IMG/VR virus record: IMGVR_UViG_3300020596_000014
Location: 1-64,000 of that record
Length of the DNA stretch: 64,000 bases
Direction: 5' to 3' (one strand)
Origin: a virus
Made by a program: the position numbers and the translations under genes. The number at the start of each line of letters is the position of its first letter. Within the stretch, counting starts at the first letter, position 1. The notes beneath the pieces are model-generated. The model ran no database searches. It saw only the letters and a program-made list of their open reading frames with translations, and was not told the origin of the DNA. This document shows positions 24,371 through 33,127 of the stretch, piece after piece.

Positions 24371-25128
24371 GACGTTGAGCTCCACACAAGTACTTGAAAT
24401 TCACTCTTCTTCACGTCTTCTTGTTGAATGCGTGATTCGCCAGAAACACTGTCTTGAAGCTCAGCGAGTGAGTATTGATTGTCGGCGTTTCGTGGCTGCG
24501 AGTTGAAGGTTACGTACCCGCTCGACGCACGCTTCATCAGTCTGTTGACGTACTGATCTTGTACGTCACGCGTGAGCTCGGTCAGCGCATAGTTGCTGAT
24601 GAACGTATCGACAGACAACACGTCGTACTCGAAGCAGCTCATGTAGTTGACGTTCGTGATGCCGTACGACTCTAGAAAACGCTTCGTGAGCGCTAACGCC
24701 TCAGGTAGATCGACGATCGTGTAGCTCTTCGGCGTGTGGAAAGCATGAATCATGCGACAAAGACCGCCGTATCCGCCTCCAACCTCCACGACGTCAGCGA
24801 AATCGAGCTGTACGCCATTCTGGCGCATGTCGAGCACGTTCCAGGTGTAACGCAGTGTAGTAGACGTCCAAGCTTGACCTTCAATGAGAAACAAACGTGG
24901 CCCACCAATCTTATCGTTCAGCTGGATCTTCTCGAGATTCTCCTTGAAAAACTCGGTGTTCTTTAGCTTCACATGATAGCCGAAGCCGACGCAGTCCGGC
25001 ACTCCTTCCACAATCTCGCGAACACCCGGTTCGCGACGAAAGAAGTTGAAGACGACATCGTCTTCAGCAGCTCTCTTGAGTGAGTCGATGTATCGATTAA
25101 TACAATCCACGGGTGCGAGCCAAGTCAT
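24367..25128 (-). CDS. Putative sugar O-methyltransferase
   Basis: The protein has 253 residues. It matches the putative sugar O-methyltransferase family: YTWNVLDMRQNGVQ, then DVVEVGGGYGGLCRMIHAF as the SAM loop, SYTIVDLPEALALTKRFLES as the ribose-binding stretch, then DTFISNYALTELTRDVQDQY. Enzymes of this kind cap or modify sugars in surface glycans. The stop overlaps the tiny membrane gene. Confidence 0.82.
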   Translation of the reverse strand: MTWLAPVDCINRYIDSLKRAAEDDVVFNFFRREPGVREIVEGVPDCVGFGYHVKLKNTEFFKENLEKIQLNDKIGGPRLFLIEGQAWTSTTLRYTWNVLDMRQNGVQLDFADVVEVGGGYGGLCRMIHAFHTPKSYTIVDLPEALALTKRFLESYGITNVNYMSCFEYDVLSVDTFISNYALTELTRDVQDQYVNRLMKRASSGYVTFNSQPRNADNQYSLAELQDSVSGESRIQQEDVKKSEFQVLVWSSTS

Positions 25129-25150
25129 ATGTTGAGCTTCTGAATGATCG

Positions 25151-25828
25151 TCACGTGTCTCTCACCGCATCCAGGTCATGTTTTCTTTTTGTCACATATA
25201 ACGCATCACCCCATTCACGGTTAGTCATTGTGATATGCTCGCGTTTAAAATTGAAATTTTCCAGATATTGATCTAGCTCAGAAAGCTGGACACATTCGCT
25301 GTATAATTCAGCTGTGTTTACTTCTATCATAAGATAATCAAAATTGCTAAGCAATTCACCTATCCCTTGAAGAACAAGCAATTCGGCTCCTTGAACGTCG
25401 ATGTTGAGAAAGTTAAAATCTGACATTGTCAAGTTATTTTTGGACGCAAAAGAATCAAATCTAGTAGTTTTTAGACTAATTTGCTCGCGAACTTTCACAT
25501 GTGGGTAATAAACCAAGTGTTTGTTAAGTTTGAGCATCGACGAAGAGCCTGTGTTACCTCTGCCATTATCAGTTACTTGAAATTCTACTTTAGAATCATC
25601 TTTATCGGCTAAAAGTAAACAATGGGCTTCATGTCCATGATACGAATCAATATTCTCACAGAGTGATTTGTATGTTTGCGGGTTTGCTTCAAACCATACA
25701 ACACGTGTGATACCGTGATCGCGATATTCATCACGCTCACAGCCAACGTATGCACCAATGTGTATCACACCTTTTATAGGGAGAATTGAGTTATACTGTT
25801 TGTGAATATCGTTAAAATTTAATAGCAT
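25151..25828 (-). CDS. FkbM-family methyltransferase, AT-rich
   Basis: The protein has 225 residues from the ATG that overlaps the end of the small membrane gene; a longer frame would cover that gene. GVIHIGAYVGCERDEY is motif I, VVWFEANPQTYKSLCENI holds the acidic ribose contact, and FLNIDVQGAELLVLQG-IG is the FkbM NIDVqG.E core. It is visibly more AT-rich than its neighbours, which suggests recent acquisition. Likely an O-methyltransferase for a sugar. Confidence 0.83.
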   Translation of the reverse strand: MLLNFNDIHKQYNSILPIKGVIHIGAYVGCERDEYRDHGITRVVWFEANPQTYKSLCENIDSYHGHEAHCLLLADKDDSKVEFQVTDNGRGNTGSSSMLKLNKHLVYYPHVKVREQISLKTTRFDSFASKNNLTMSDFNFLNIDVQGAELLVLQGIGELLSNFDYLMIEVNTAELYSECVQLSELDQYLENFNFKREHITMTNREWGDALYVTKRKHDLDAVRDT

Positions 25829-25983
25829 TTGACTCCGTCTTCTAAGCCGTACTCGTAAGTCTGTCGTATAACATCTGCCACCCATGCCTTTGCTTTCATC
25901 CACGCTACGTCGCCCCATGTAATGATCACGATGAGTGACGAGATGCCGCCGAGGATGTTACAGGCGAGCTGCACGTAGATCAT
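25819..25983 (-). CDS. Tiny membrane protein, paralog of 24260-24370
   Basis: The protein has 54 residues. ATG overlaps the stop of the FkbM gene upstream (ATGA), and the end overlaps the next start by 10 nt. It reads MIYVQLACNILGGISSLIVI, ITWGDVAWMKAKAWVADVI, then a hydrophilic tail ending CY. The first 30 residues match the paralog at 24260, in both protein and DNA (the stretch encoding IIxWGDVA is nearly identical). It has one transmembrane helix and a longer cytoplasmic or periplasmic tail than its paralog. Confidence 0.7.
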   Translation of the reverse strand: MIYVQLACNILGGISSLIVIITWGDVAWMKAKAWVADVIRQTYEYGLEDGVKCY

Positions 25984-26678
25984 TGTGTGTACGAGAAATC
26001 AACGCGGGATGCAAGATAGTTCTTGTACTCGTAATCCTCGGGGAAGGACGTGGTGTGATTCAATCCATCTTTCTCGATGGTGTAGAAATGTTCGAACCCG
26101 CATGTGCGAAGATAGTTGACAACGGTCTCGAGTGTGATGTTCGCGTCGATGTAGGTCCCGCCATACTCAAACTGGATGTACTTGGCTGACGTGAGTAGAG
26201 CGGGCGCGCCTAAGAGCACGTTGAGCTCGTAGCCTTCAACGTCGATCTTGATGAAGTCGACAACATGTTGAACAAGGTTGTCAAGTCGATCGTGACCAAC
26301 TTGGATTGACGTTGCGTTGATCTCGCGCGGCACCGATTTGCGCCACAATATCGATTCAGACGTCGCGTAGTACGGGACCGTGCCATCAGAAGAGATGTCA
26401 GCTGCCACGCAATGGATCGTGACGTTTGATCGATCACGATACACAGTGTTCAGCGTGTTGTAGTGAGATGGGTTTGGCTCAACCAAGTCAAAGCGACACG
26501 CATCTTGTTCAGCTTTTGTTAAGTGATCGATCAACGTCGACGCGTTGCACGCTCCCACGTCGATTGCGATGCAAGCGTTATACTCACGATGAAGCCATAG
26601 CCATGTTGCCACTTCACCGTTTTGCAACGGATCACACTGTTTATGCGCCAAAAGCGGTCGTTCGTAGATTTCCATCAA
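25980..26678 (-). CDS. FkbM-family methyltransferase
   Basis: The protein has 232 residues. CIAIDVGACNASTLIDHL is motif I, FDLVEPNPSHYNTLNTVY the ribose-binding strand, and VVDFIKIDVEGYELNVLLGA the FkbM IDVEG.E core. It is not closely similar to the FkbM protein at 25151 outside the motifs, so the two are not a recent duplication. Its stop overlaps the ATG of the tiny membrane protein. Confidence 0.85.
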   Translation of the reverse strand: MMEIYERPLLAHKQCDPLQNGEVATWLWLHREYNACIAIDVGACNASTLIDHLTKAEQDACRFDLVEPNPSHYNTLNTVYRDRSNVTIHCVAADISSDGTVPYYATSESILWRKSVPREINATSIQVGHDRLDNLVQHVVDFIKIDVEGYELNVLLGAPALLTSAKYIQFEYGGTYIDANITLETVVNYLRTCGFEHFYTIEKDGLNHTTSFPEDYEYKNYLASRVDFSYTQ

Positions 26679-27583
26679 GAATCCCTCAACGCGTCCAAAT
26701 TTAGAACAATATTCTTGTAGAGTTTCACGATGTGATCGATGTGAAACAGCTCGCCTACGGCGAGCGCGCTCGCGCTTTCGGTTACAGAGAGAGAACTACC
26801 TCCAATGAGGTACTCCAAGCTTTCCATCATGCCGTCACGAGTGTCCTCAAAGCGTGTTGCTTTGCCGCCGAACTCGAGATAGCTCTCGTAGGGTGTACAC
26901 ACTGTTCGAATCCCGAATGACTGAAAGTTGGACAGCTTTGTATTCGGCTTGTGACGTCTCATCAGCTCAGCGAACCGCGGCTTGAGATGCCCATCAGCCT
27001 CAGCGAATACAACACCGACGTCAATGGACTTCATGACTTCGACGCATTCTTCACGCGTGTTCGGATGGATAGAAACGAACTCGACTCTCATGTCCGCACA
27101 AAGCTTCTCGATGTTATCTTTCGCCGAAAGCTGCTCAGGCAGACCGACGTAACCGACGCGCTCGACCCGCTTCACTGTATTGATGTGTTTGTCGTAGTTG
27201 ACTGTGTGATGCGGGATCACGTAGATCGGCTTATCGTTCGCGTACGGTTCAAGATCATTCAACGTCACTGTGTTGTTAACAATGTAGAAGTCGCACTCGG
27301 CGTGAGCGTACGCGGAGAGGTTCTCAACTTTTGCGTCACGAAAGAAAGCGTCTCCGCACATAGAATCAGCAATGTCGTAACCGATTTTGTGACCCATTGA
27401 CTTGAGCTGGCGCGCGACGTTCGCGTCATACGTGCGAACAAAGAGTGACACAGAGTTGATGGCTTGTGAGTAATCCATATTGTGGATGTCGAGTGCTCGA
27501 GCGTCGCTGCCTAACGCAGTTGCGACTTGACGACCACGAATTTCTCCGCTTGTGCGAGAAACCATACACACGAAGTTGATCAT
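26675..27583 (-). CDS. Glycosyltransferase-like GT-B protein
   Basis: The protein has 302 residues from the ATG that overlaps the upstream stop (ATGA). The N-terminal part has VSRTSGEIRGRQVATALG and a YDIADSMCGDAFF stretch; the C-terminal part has ERVGYVGLPEQLS, IDVGVVFAEADGHLKPRFAE and TKLSNFQSFGIRTVCTPYES, the arrangement of a GT-B donor domain in which NFQSFG takes the place of the usual E motif. Catalytic class is uncertain. It lies between an FkbM and a GT-A gene. Confidence 0.6.
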   Translation of the reverse strand: MINFVCMVSRTSGEIRGRQVATALGSDARALDIHNMDYSQAINSVSLFVRTYDANVARQLKSMGHKIGYDIADSMCGDAFFRDAKVENLSAYAHAECDFYIVNNTVTLNDLEPYANDKPIYVIPHHTVNYDKHINTVKRVERVGYVGLPEQLSAKDNIEKLCADMRVEFVSIHPNTREECVEVMKSIDVGVVFAEADGHLKPRFAELMRRHKPNTKLSNFQSFGIRTVCTPYESYLEFGGKATRFEDTRDGMMESLEYLIGGSSLSVTESASALAVGELFHIDHIVKLYKNIVLNLDALRDS

Positions 27584-28320
27584 CGACGACGTATTCCTCG
27601 GATGCTCGTGTCGATATTGTACCGCGTCATGAGCTCCTTCATGATCTCCGGATACTCGTCCATGGCCCACTGCCCTTTACAAACCGCCGTACAGACATAT
27701 GGAAATACTTTAGAATCATGATGGAATTTGCCGATTTGCGGCTCCCCATGCCAGACGAAAGCACCCTTGATCCCAAGCTCACGGCATCCGACGTTCCAAT
27801 GTTCACCCTCGAGCCATTTCACCGATTTGACGTGGTTGTACAGCTTGATGAACTCAGATTTTTTCCAGAGGGTGGCTTGCTGCGAAAAAGCATCGTTCGT
27901 GTCCATGTGAACACCAAAGATGTTGTCGCGCACGTGAAGATCAAGCGGTGTTTGATACCCGCAACGGATGAGCCTCGTGTACGAGTAATCGGTTTCAACG
28001 AGGAAATCTCGATACTTCGCAACGAGCTCGTGATTGACGTCGTCGTACAAAAAGAAGTCGTCTTGGAGGTAGATGATGTACTCCTCCTTCACACTCTTCA
28101 ACCCGTCGAGCCACTGCGTGTAGTACGGAGCGCTGTCGTCGTGCTCGATCAGTTCGTGCTCTTTGAAGTCGAACTTCTGGCTCGATCCCTTGTCAGAGAA
28201 CACGTAGGACTTGATGCCACCTAGGTGCTTCGTCAGCTGACCGAAGTGGACGGGCCAGAGGTCGGCGTACTTGGAGGTCGTGTAGGTGACTACAGCGACG
28301 TTGGAGAGTGAATTATTCAA
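27580..28320 (-). CDS. Glycosyltransferase-like protein (GT-A type)
   Basis: The protein has 246 residues from a TTG at 28320 that overlaps the upstream stop (TTGA); the longer frame to 28359 is possible. VAVVTYTTSKYADLWPVHFG opens a nucleotide-sugar fold, and EEYIIYLQDDFFLYDDV carries the DxD-like metal site. KWLEGEHWNVGCRELGIKGA and FVWHGE follow. The pattern is common in phage and bacterial glycan clusters, often without a family number. Confidence 0.62.
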   Translation of the reverse strand: MNNSLSNVAVVTYTTSKYADLWPVHFGQLTKHLGGIKSYVFSDKGSSQKFDFKEHELIEHDDSAPYYTQWLDGLKSVKEEYIIYLQDDFFLYDDVNHELVAKYRDFLVETDYSYTRLIRCGYQTPLDLHVRDNIFGVHMDTNDAFSQQATLWKKSEFIKLYNHVKSVKWLEGEHWNVGCRELGIKGAFVWHGEPQIGKFHHDSKVFPYVCTAVCKGQWAMDEYPEIMKELMTRYNIDTSIRGIRRR

Positions 28321-28535
28321 CAGGTCCTCACATATCCTTCGTCTCGAAGTTTCGTCCATCTGCCCTCACCCGCGTAGAAAAGCGCAGGATGATTCGATTC
28401 AAGACACAAGACGAAATGTGAATTTCCGTCAACTTCGAGAACCAGATGTTCTATGCCAAGAAATTCCCATTCCCAGATCTGGTCAGATTCGATCGGGTCA
28501 CTTTGAGAAAACAGAGTCGAGGATTCGTTGAGCAC
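28317..28535 (-). CDS. Small hypothetical protein
   Basis: The protein has 72 residues and overlaps the upstream glycosyltransferase end by 38 nt and the next start by 4 nt. The sequence looks structured (IWEWEFLGIEHLVLEVDGNS, LCLESNHPALFYAGEGRWTK) and beta-rich, perhaps a small binding domain. I do not recognise the family. Confidence 0.55.
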   Translation of the reverse strand: MLNESSTLFSQSDPIESDQIWEWEFLGIEHLVLEVDGNSHFVLCLESNHPALFYAGEGRWTKLRDEGYVRTC

Positions 28536-29439
28536 GGTGCTGAGCCGTATGATAGCGCAACGCGTGCTCTAGACCTCGTTTGCCAATCTCAGCAACGCGC
28601 TCTACATCTAGCTCCTGGATTGCTGCGCGCAGCTCCCACGAGGTCGTGAATGAGACCGCGTGGACGTCGTCGATAAACGGGTCAGACATCACAATGTTGT
28701 ACCGCTGATACAAAACACAAGCTCCGGAACCTACAGCGTCCCAGAAACGGTCACAGATGTCGCCGCCACCCCAGCAATCGATGACGAAACGCGAGCGTGT
28801 TAGAGTGTCACGGTACTCACTTTCCGACATCCCTGTTTTCACGACAACGTTGAGCTCACCAGCCAGCGATTGTGCCACTTCAATGGCTTCTTTTCGCAGA
28901 CCAGTCTTGGTGTGACTGAACGAGCAAAGCACATCAATGTCACGTGGAGCATTGGATCGCAGAATGTGCTTCTCGCGCAACGCAAACGGGAGCGGAATGA
29001 CTCCGCGTGTCAGATCATCCGGGTAACACTCGCGCTTGAAGTAGAAGCCACACTCTTTTCGCATGTCTTCGTTGAGCCACGGCTCACCGCGTCGAAGTCG
29101 CGGATCGACAAGCGAACCAGCAACTTGTTCTGGCGTATCCCAACCGTCAGCACGCCATTCAGAACCACAGATGTAAGCCTTGCGCTCGCGAGACTGGTGG
29201 ATCTGCGAAAGCAGGTAGTGACGCGGAGGCGCGTTGTTGCGCACCTTGCCAAAGCAGGCGATGACGAGATCACATCTGTTCGCGGCCTCGACGAACGTGT
29301 CGTCCGTCATGCGAGCATCGCAGAAGCCATTGCCTGGGTCTGACACGATGAGCTCGTGACCGAGTTGATGGAAGCCTTCTAGAACGGTCTCGACCAAGTA
29401 ATCGCGTTTACCTTGCGGCGTGATGAAGGCGATCTTCAT
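28498..29439 (-). CDS. Glycosyltransferase, CgeB-like GT-B
   Basis: The protein has 313 residues. The start at 29439 overlaps the upstream stop as TGATG; the longer frame covers that gene. It opens MKIAFITPQGKRDYLVETV, has FGKVRNNAPPRHYLLSQI, then RDIDVLCSFSHTKTGLRKEA, and a donor-domain CWGGGDICDRFWDAVGSGA with RFWDA in place of RxxE. This resembles CgeB-type and other phage GT-B transferases. It is coupled to another GT-B enzyme. Confidence 0.7.
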   Translation of the reverse strand: MKIAFITPQGKRDYLVETVLEGFHQLGHELIVSDPGNGFCDARMTDDTFVEAANRCDLVIACFGKVRNNAPPRHYLLSQIHQSRERKAYICGSEWRADGWDTPEQVAGSLVDPRLRRGEPWLNEDMRKECGFYFKRECYPDDLTRGVIPLPFALREKHILRSNAPRDIDVLCSFSHTKTGLRKEAIEVAQSLAGELNVVVKTGMSESEYRDTLTRSRFVIDCWGGGDICDRFWDAVGSGACVLYQRYNIVMSDPFIDDVHAVSFTTSWELRAAIQELDVERVAEIGKRGLEHALRYHTAQHRAQRILDSVFSK

Positions 29440-30371
29440 CACATCCTCATCAACACATCGAGGTACTTCGCACACATCGTTTCGGAGCTCAGATCGGCCG
29501 ACTCCGCCGACGCTGCGTAGTTTCGGTAGTGGTTTCTGATCTTTGTCAACGCCGCTTTGAGCTCGGACACGTCGCTGATGCCCTCGCCGTAACGCTTGCA
29601 GAGCTCCACAACTCCTCCGCCGTCGTTGTGATAAACAATCGGAAGCCCCGATGCCGCTCCTTCGACGTGGTGTGAGCCACATGCTTCCCAACGCGCGGCC
29701 GTGACGTACACGTCATGCTTGCGCAGCTCATTGCCGAGCGCCTCCCCGTAGAGAGGTGCGATGATCTTGGTGTGACGTGCCATAGTCACGAAATCTTTTG
29801 GGTATCGTCCAACATATGTGAACTCGATGGGGGCGCCAACATCAATGAGTTTGTCGATGTGCCTGTATAGGTCTAAGCCCTTGGAAACGTTATCAGACCA
29901 ATGGTGTGTGACAAGCTTAAGCGTGTTGCTCAACTCGCGTTGTTGTTTGGGATAAAAGAACTTCTTCTCACAACCGTTGGTGATGACGGTCGATTTGCTC
30001 GACGTCAGACCTTTCGTCACGAAGTAGTCAGCGACCCACTTAGAGATGAACACGGTGGCGTCAGCGACCATTCGATTGGCATTGATGATGATGTTATCGA
30101 GTACATCACCGCCACGAGTTTTTCCTGTGTCGTTGACTCGATGAAGAACCTGCGTGACCGGGAAGTTCCGCTTGTATGAGTCAATATTATGAACGTCGAA
30201 CCCGCCTTCCTCCTGTCGTGGATCAAGCATGATGATGACATCGATGTCGTTCTCAAGACGATGCACGACCTCGTGTCCGCGCGCGGTCAGGTAGTCCGCA
30301 AACGTAGTCGCAAAGTGGGCGCCGCCGCCCCAAGGTGAACGTCGGATCGCGCGGTTGAACGCGATCTTCAT
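29439..30371 (-). CDS. Glycosyltransferase, GT4
   Basis: The protein has 310 residues. It begins MKIAFNRAIRRSPWGGGAHF, a glycine-rich GT-B acceptor start, has FISKWVADYFVTKGLTSSKS and VITNGCEKKFFYP, then VTHHWSDNVSKGLDLYRHI, and the donor motif VTAARWEACGSHHVEGAASG. The E-x7-E spacing holds with GSHHVE. It is coupled by ATGA to a 60-residue gene. Confidence 0.82.
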   Translation of the reverse strand: MKIAFNRAIRRSPWGGGAHFATTFADYLTARGHEVVHRLENDIDVIIMLDPRQEEGGFDVHNIDSYKRNFPVTQVLHRVNDTGKTRGGDVLDNIIINANRMVADATVFISKWVADYFVTKGLTSSKSTVITNGCEKKFFYPKQQRELSNTLKLVTHHWSDNVSKGLDLYRHIDKLIDVGAPIEFTYVGRYPKDFVTMARHTKIIAPLYGEALGNELRKHDVYVTAARWEACGSHHVEGAASGLPIVYHNDGGGVVELCKRYGEGISDVSELKAALTKIRNHYRNYAASAESADLSSETMCAKYLDVLMRM

Positions 30372-30550
30372 CCGCTAATCATTCTCACGACGAGTGCGTT
30401 AAACAGCTCAACCTGCTGCTCGTGTGTGATATCGTCTAATTTACTCATGAACGCCGCAAATATGGAGTCAGTAATCCGCTTTCGGTGCGATGTCAACGCG
30501 TCGTACATTTGACTTTCCAAATTGAAGGCGGAGTTCTCGATGTCATTCAT
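30368..30550 (-). CDS. Small helical hypothetical protein
   Basis: The protein has 60 residues and overlaps both neighbours by 4 nt. It is fully helical and amphipathic (FNLESQMYDALTSHRKRI, FAAFMSKLDDITHEQQVE), with no Cys or Trp. It may be a subunit of a glycosyltransferase complex. No family is recognised. Confidence 0.6.
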   Translation of the reverse strand: MNDIENSAFNLESQMYDALTSHRKRITDSIFAAFMSKLDDITHEQQVELFNALVVRMISG

Positions 30551-31491
30551 GCGAACCTCTGATAATAATGGTCGATCGTCTTCTTGAGAGCCACGTCGAA
30601 CGGGGTGAAAGCGTTGGTCGGGATGTCACTTTCGATCCAGTACCGCCGATCGTGGCCGAGCCGATCTTCGACGTGCTTGATGCGCTCCGGGTTGGCCATG
30701 TAACCGCGTTCGTCGAGTACATCTACAACACGTCTGATTGTCTCGATATTTTCCAGCGAGAACCCGCTCGAGATATTCAGGATGCGGTTGCGTTCGCCGG
30801 TCACAATCGTGTCGCGGATCGCTTTGACGGTGTCGCCGGCGTACGTCCACTCGCGGACCTGGCGACCATCTCCGTAAAGAGGAAAGATTGCTTTCGCATC
30901 ATACGAGATGAGCGTCTCAACAAGCTTGGGCAAGAATTTCTCAGCGTGCTGACGCGGCCCGAAGTTGTTCGATGGTCGGAAAATGAGATATGACTGCTTG
31001 AATGTGTTGTGATACGAGAGTAACATCATGTCGGCCGCGGCCTTCGTGACCGAGTACGGGTTGCGAGGTCGGAGAGGGTCCGTTGTCTCGAATCCGATGT
31101 CGGAGTCGACCGCGTCGCCGTAGACCTCGTCAGTCGACAGTTGACAGAAGAGCGTCTCGTATTCGCGCGCGAGATCCATTAAAACTGTCGCGCCAGCAAG
31201 ATTGGTTTGGACGAACGGAGCGCTATCTCGAATTGAATTGTCAACATGAGTTTCCGCGGCAAAATTGACGACAACATCAAAGCGGTTCTCGCGGAAAACC
31301 GCACGCATTGTTGAGACGTCGCAGATGTCGGCATTCTCAAATGTGAACGGACGCGGCATATCGTCAAGGTTCTCGAGCTTGCCGGCATATGTGAGCTTGT
31401 CGACGATGAACACATCGTCGTCGCAGGAGAGGAAATGATGGACGGCGTGACTACCGATGAAGCCGGCTCCGCCGGTAATGAGAACTTTCAC
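30547..31491 (-). CDS. rmlB: dTDP-glucose 4,6-dehydratase (RmlB)-like
   Basis: The protein has 314 residues from a GTG overlapping the RmlD-like stop (GTGA). GGAGFIGSHAVHHFL is the NAD loop; VVNFAAETHVDNSIRDSAPF, LCQLSTDEVYGD, split here as QLSTDEVYGD with the catalytic Thr-Asp-Glu, and NPYSVTKAAADM with Tyr-x3-Lys are RmlB hallmarks, as are SNNFGPRQHAEKFLPKLVE and YGDGRQVREWTYAGD. It removes water from dTDP-glucose to give the 4-keto-6-deoxy sugar, the branch point for many deoxysugars. Confidence 0.9.
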   Translation of the reverse strand: MKVLITGGAGFIGSHAVHHFLSCDDDVFIVDKLTYAGKLENLDDMPRPFTFENADICDVSTMRAVFRENRFDVVVNFAAETHVDNSIRDSAPFVQTNLAGATVLMDLAREYETLFCQLSTDEVYGDAVDSDIGFETTDPLRPRNPYSVTKAAADMMLLSYHNTFKQSYLIFRPSNNFGPRQHAEKFLPKLVETLISYDAKAIFPLYGDGRQVREWTYAGDTVKAIRDTIVTGERNRILNISSGFSLENIETIRRVVDVLDERGYMANPERIKHVEDRLGHDRRYWIESDIPTNAFTPFDVALKKTIDHYYQRFA

Positions 31492-32408
31492 GACGTCTTC
31501 CCGTAGTTCTCTACACACCAATCGATGACCTCGGCTGCTGTGCGAGGATGGTACCCAGTCGACTTGAGCTTGTCAATGTTAAGCACGGTGTTCACACGTT
31601 TCACGTCGATGGAATCAAGATATTCCTGGTAATCGACAGGCTGCGGATTGAGTGTGGGGTTGAGTTTGGTTAGCTTGACCGCGATCTCGTAAGGCGAGAT
31701 TGTACCTTCGTTTGCACAGTTGAAGATGCCGGTCGCGTCGCACGTGAGCAGGTGATCGATCATCTCGGCGAAGTTTTCGATACATGTGATGCTGTTCGCC
31801 GACTCAATGAAACGCGCTGGCTGAGGCACACTGAGAAACTTCGTGAGAAGGTTTGTCTTGTACGGGACCGCGCTGACAAGCTGTCGCGGACGCAAGATGA
31901 GAACTGGGATGTCAAGCTTCGCGCCGAGAATGAAGTTGTCAGCCTCAGCTTTTGAGTTCGCGTAGAAGCTCGCAGGTGTGGGCACGTCCTTCTCGGTGTA
32001 GGCCTTGCCAGTGCCCATGCCATCAAAAATGCAACCGCTCGAGATGTGGACAAGCTTGAATCCAAGCACATTACACGCTAGAGCTACGTTGAGCGCGCCG
32101 CCGGTGTTGACAGCCCAACATTGCTCTTTATTTTGATCGCACCACTCGAGATTGATCATGGCGGCCGTATTGATGACAACTGGTGCAATCTCGGGTAAGT
32201 GCCATACATTTCCCATACGATTAGGATTCGCATTGTGAATCGCGACATGATCACGTGCACTTGAATTTCCGCGATCACAAGCTTCGCGTAGAACTTTGGC
32301 TAGTTTAAGCGGCTCATCACAGATCTCGATATCTTTGTGACCGAGGACAACGTCTCCTGGTTTTTTGATCTGCTGCGCAACCTTACCGTTGCCGATGATA
32401 ATTCTCAT
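31488..32408 (-). CDS. rmlD: dTDP-4-dehydrorhamnose reductase (RmlD)-like SDR
   Basis: The protein has 306 residues. MRIIIGNGKVAQQIKK is a modified NAD(P) loop, PVVINTAAMINLEWCDQNKE matches the family NxAAxTxVDxxE box, HISSGCIFDGMGTGKAYTEK matches ISTDYVFDG...Y.E, and FYANSKAEADNFIL has the Tyr-x3-Lys. These enzymes reduce the 4-keto group of a dTDP-deoxysugar. The catalytic Thr of STDYVFDG is Ser or Gly here (SSGCIFDG), so substrate may differ. Lies between RmlB and RmlA. Confidence 0.82.
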   Translation of the reverse strand: MRIIIGNGKVAQQIKKPGDVVLGHKDIEICDEPLKLAKVLREACDRGNSSARDHVAIHNANPNRMGNVWHLPEIAPVVINTAAMINLEWCDQNKEQCWAVNTGGALNVALACNVLGFKLVHISSGCIFDGMGTGKAYTEKDVPTPASFYANSKAEADNFILGAKLDIPVLILRPRQLVSAVPYKTNLLTKFLSVPQPARFIESANSITCIENFAEMIDHLLTCDATGIFNCANEGTISPYEIAVKLTKLNPTLNPQPVDYQEYLDSIDVKRVNTVLNIDKLKSTGYHPRTAAEVIDWCVENYGKTS

Positions 32409-33127
32409 TGTTTACTCCAAATCATCTTACAAGCTCTTTCGTAAGAATCGTGAGTGCCAGCGTCGATCCAGCCGCCCGCGACGCGATGCACAACACCATT
32501 TTGATTCTTGACGACGTAGCGATTCACGTCGCTGATCTCGTACTCGCCACGGGCTGACGGTTTCAGCTTCTTGATAATGTCGAAGACCGAAAAGTTATAG
32601 AGATACAAGCCGAGAACAGCGTCATTGCTTGGCGGGTTGATCGGCTTCTCGACGACGTCGTCCACGAAGTTGTCTCTGTCGTACGACACGACGCCGAACC
32701 GTTGAGGGTCTGGTACTTCCTTGACAAACAAGCCATATGTGTGGTCAGAACTATCGAACGCAGCGATGTCGGCACTAACTGTGTCAAGATCCTCAAAGAT
32801 GTTATCTCCTAGGATGACAGCGAACTTGTCATGACCCACGAAAGCCTCACACATGCCGAGCGCCGCGGCGATTCCGTTTGCTTCCTCTTGAACTCTGTAA
32901 GTCATCTGGCAACCGTATTCCTTACCAGAGCCAAGTGAGGCCACAATCGCGCCCATGTGTTCTGACCCCGTGATCAGCATCACATCAGTGATACCAGCCT
33001 TCAGCAACACATCGAGCACATGAACGATGATGGGACGACGACCCATCGGAAGCAACGACTTGTTGACTGCGCGTGTCAGAGGTGCAAGGCGAGAACCGGT
33101 GCCGCCGGCGAGGATAATGCCCTTCAT
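32405..33127 (-). CDS. rmlA: Glucose-1-phosphate thymidylyltransferase (RmlA)-like
   Basis: The protein has 240 residues, at the short end of the family (240-300). LAGGTGSRLAPLTRAVNKSL is the nucleotide-binding signature; FAVILGDNIFEDL holds the metal-binding Asp; FGVVSYDRDNFVDDVVEKP and AVLGLYLYNFSVFDIIKKLK are conserved blocks, as is RGEYEISDVNRYV and GGWIDAGTHDSY. It makes dTDP-glucose from Glc-1-P and dTTP. It opens the RmlA-RmlD-RmlB run, read in that order. Confidence 0.9.
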   Translation of the reverse strand: MKGIILAGGTGSRLAPLTRAVNKSLLPMGRRPIIVHVLDVLLKAGITDVMLITGSEHMGAIVASLGSGKEYGCQMTYRVQEEANGIAAALGMCEAFVGHDKFAVILGDNIFEDLDTVSADIAAFDSSDHTYGLFVKEVPDPQRFGVVSYDRDNFVDDVVEKPINPPSNDAVLGLYLYNFSVFDIIKKLKPSARGEYEISDVNRYVVKNQNGVVHRVAGGWIDAGTHDSYERACKMIWSKQ

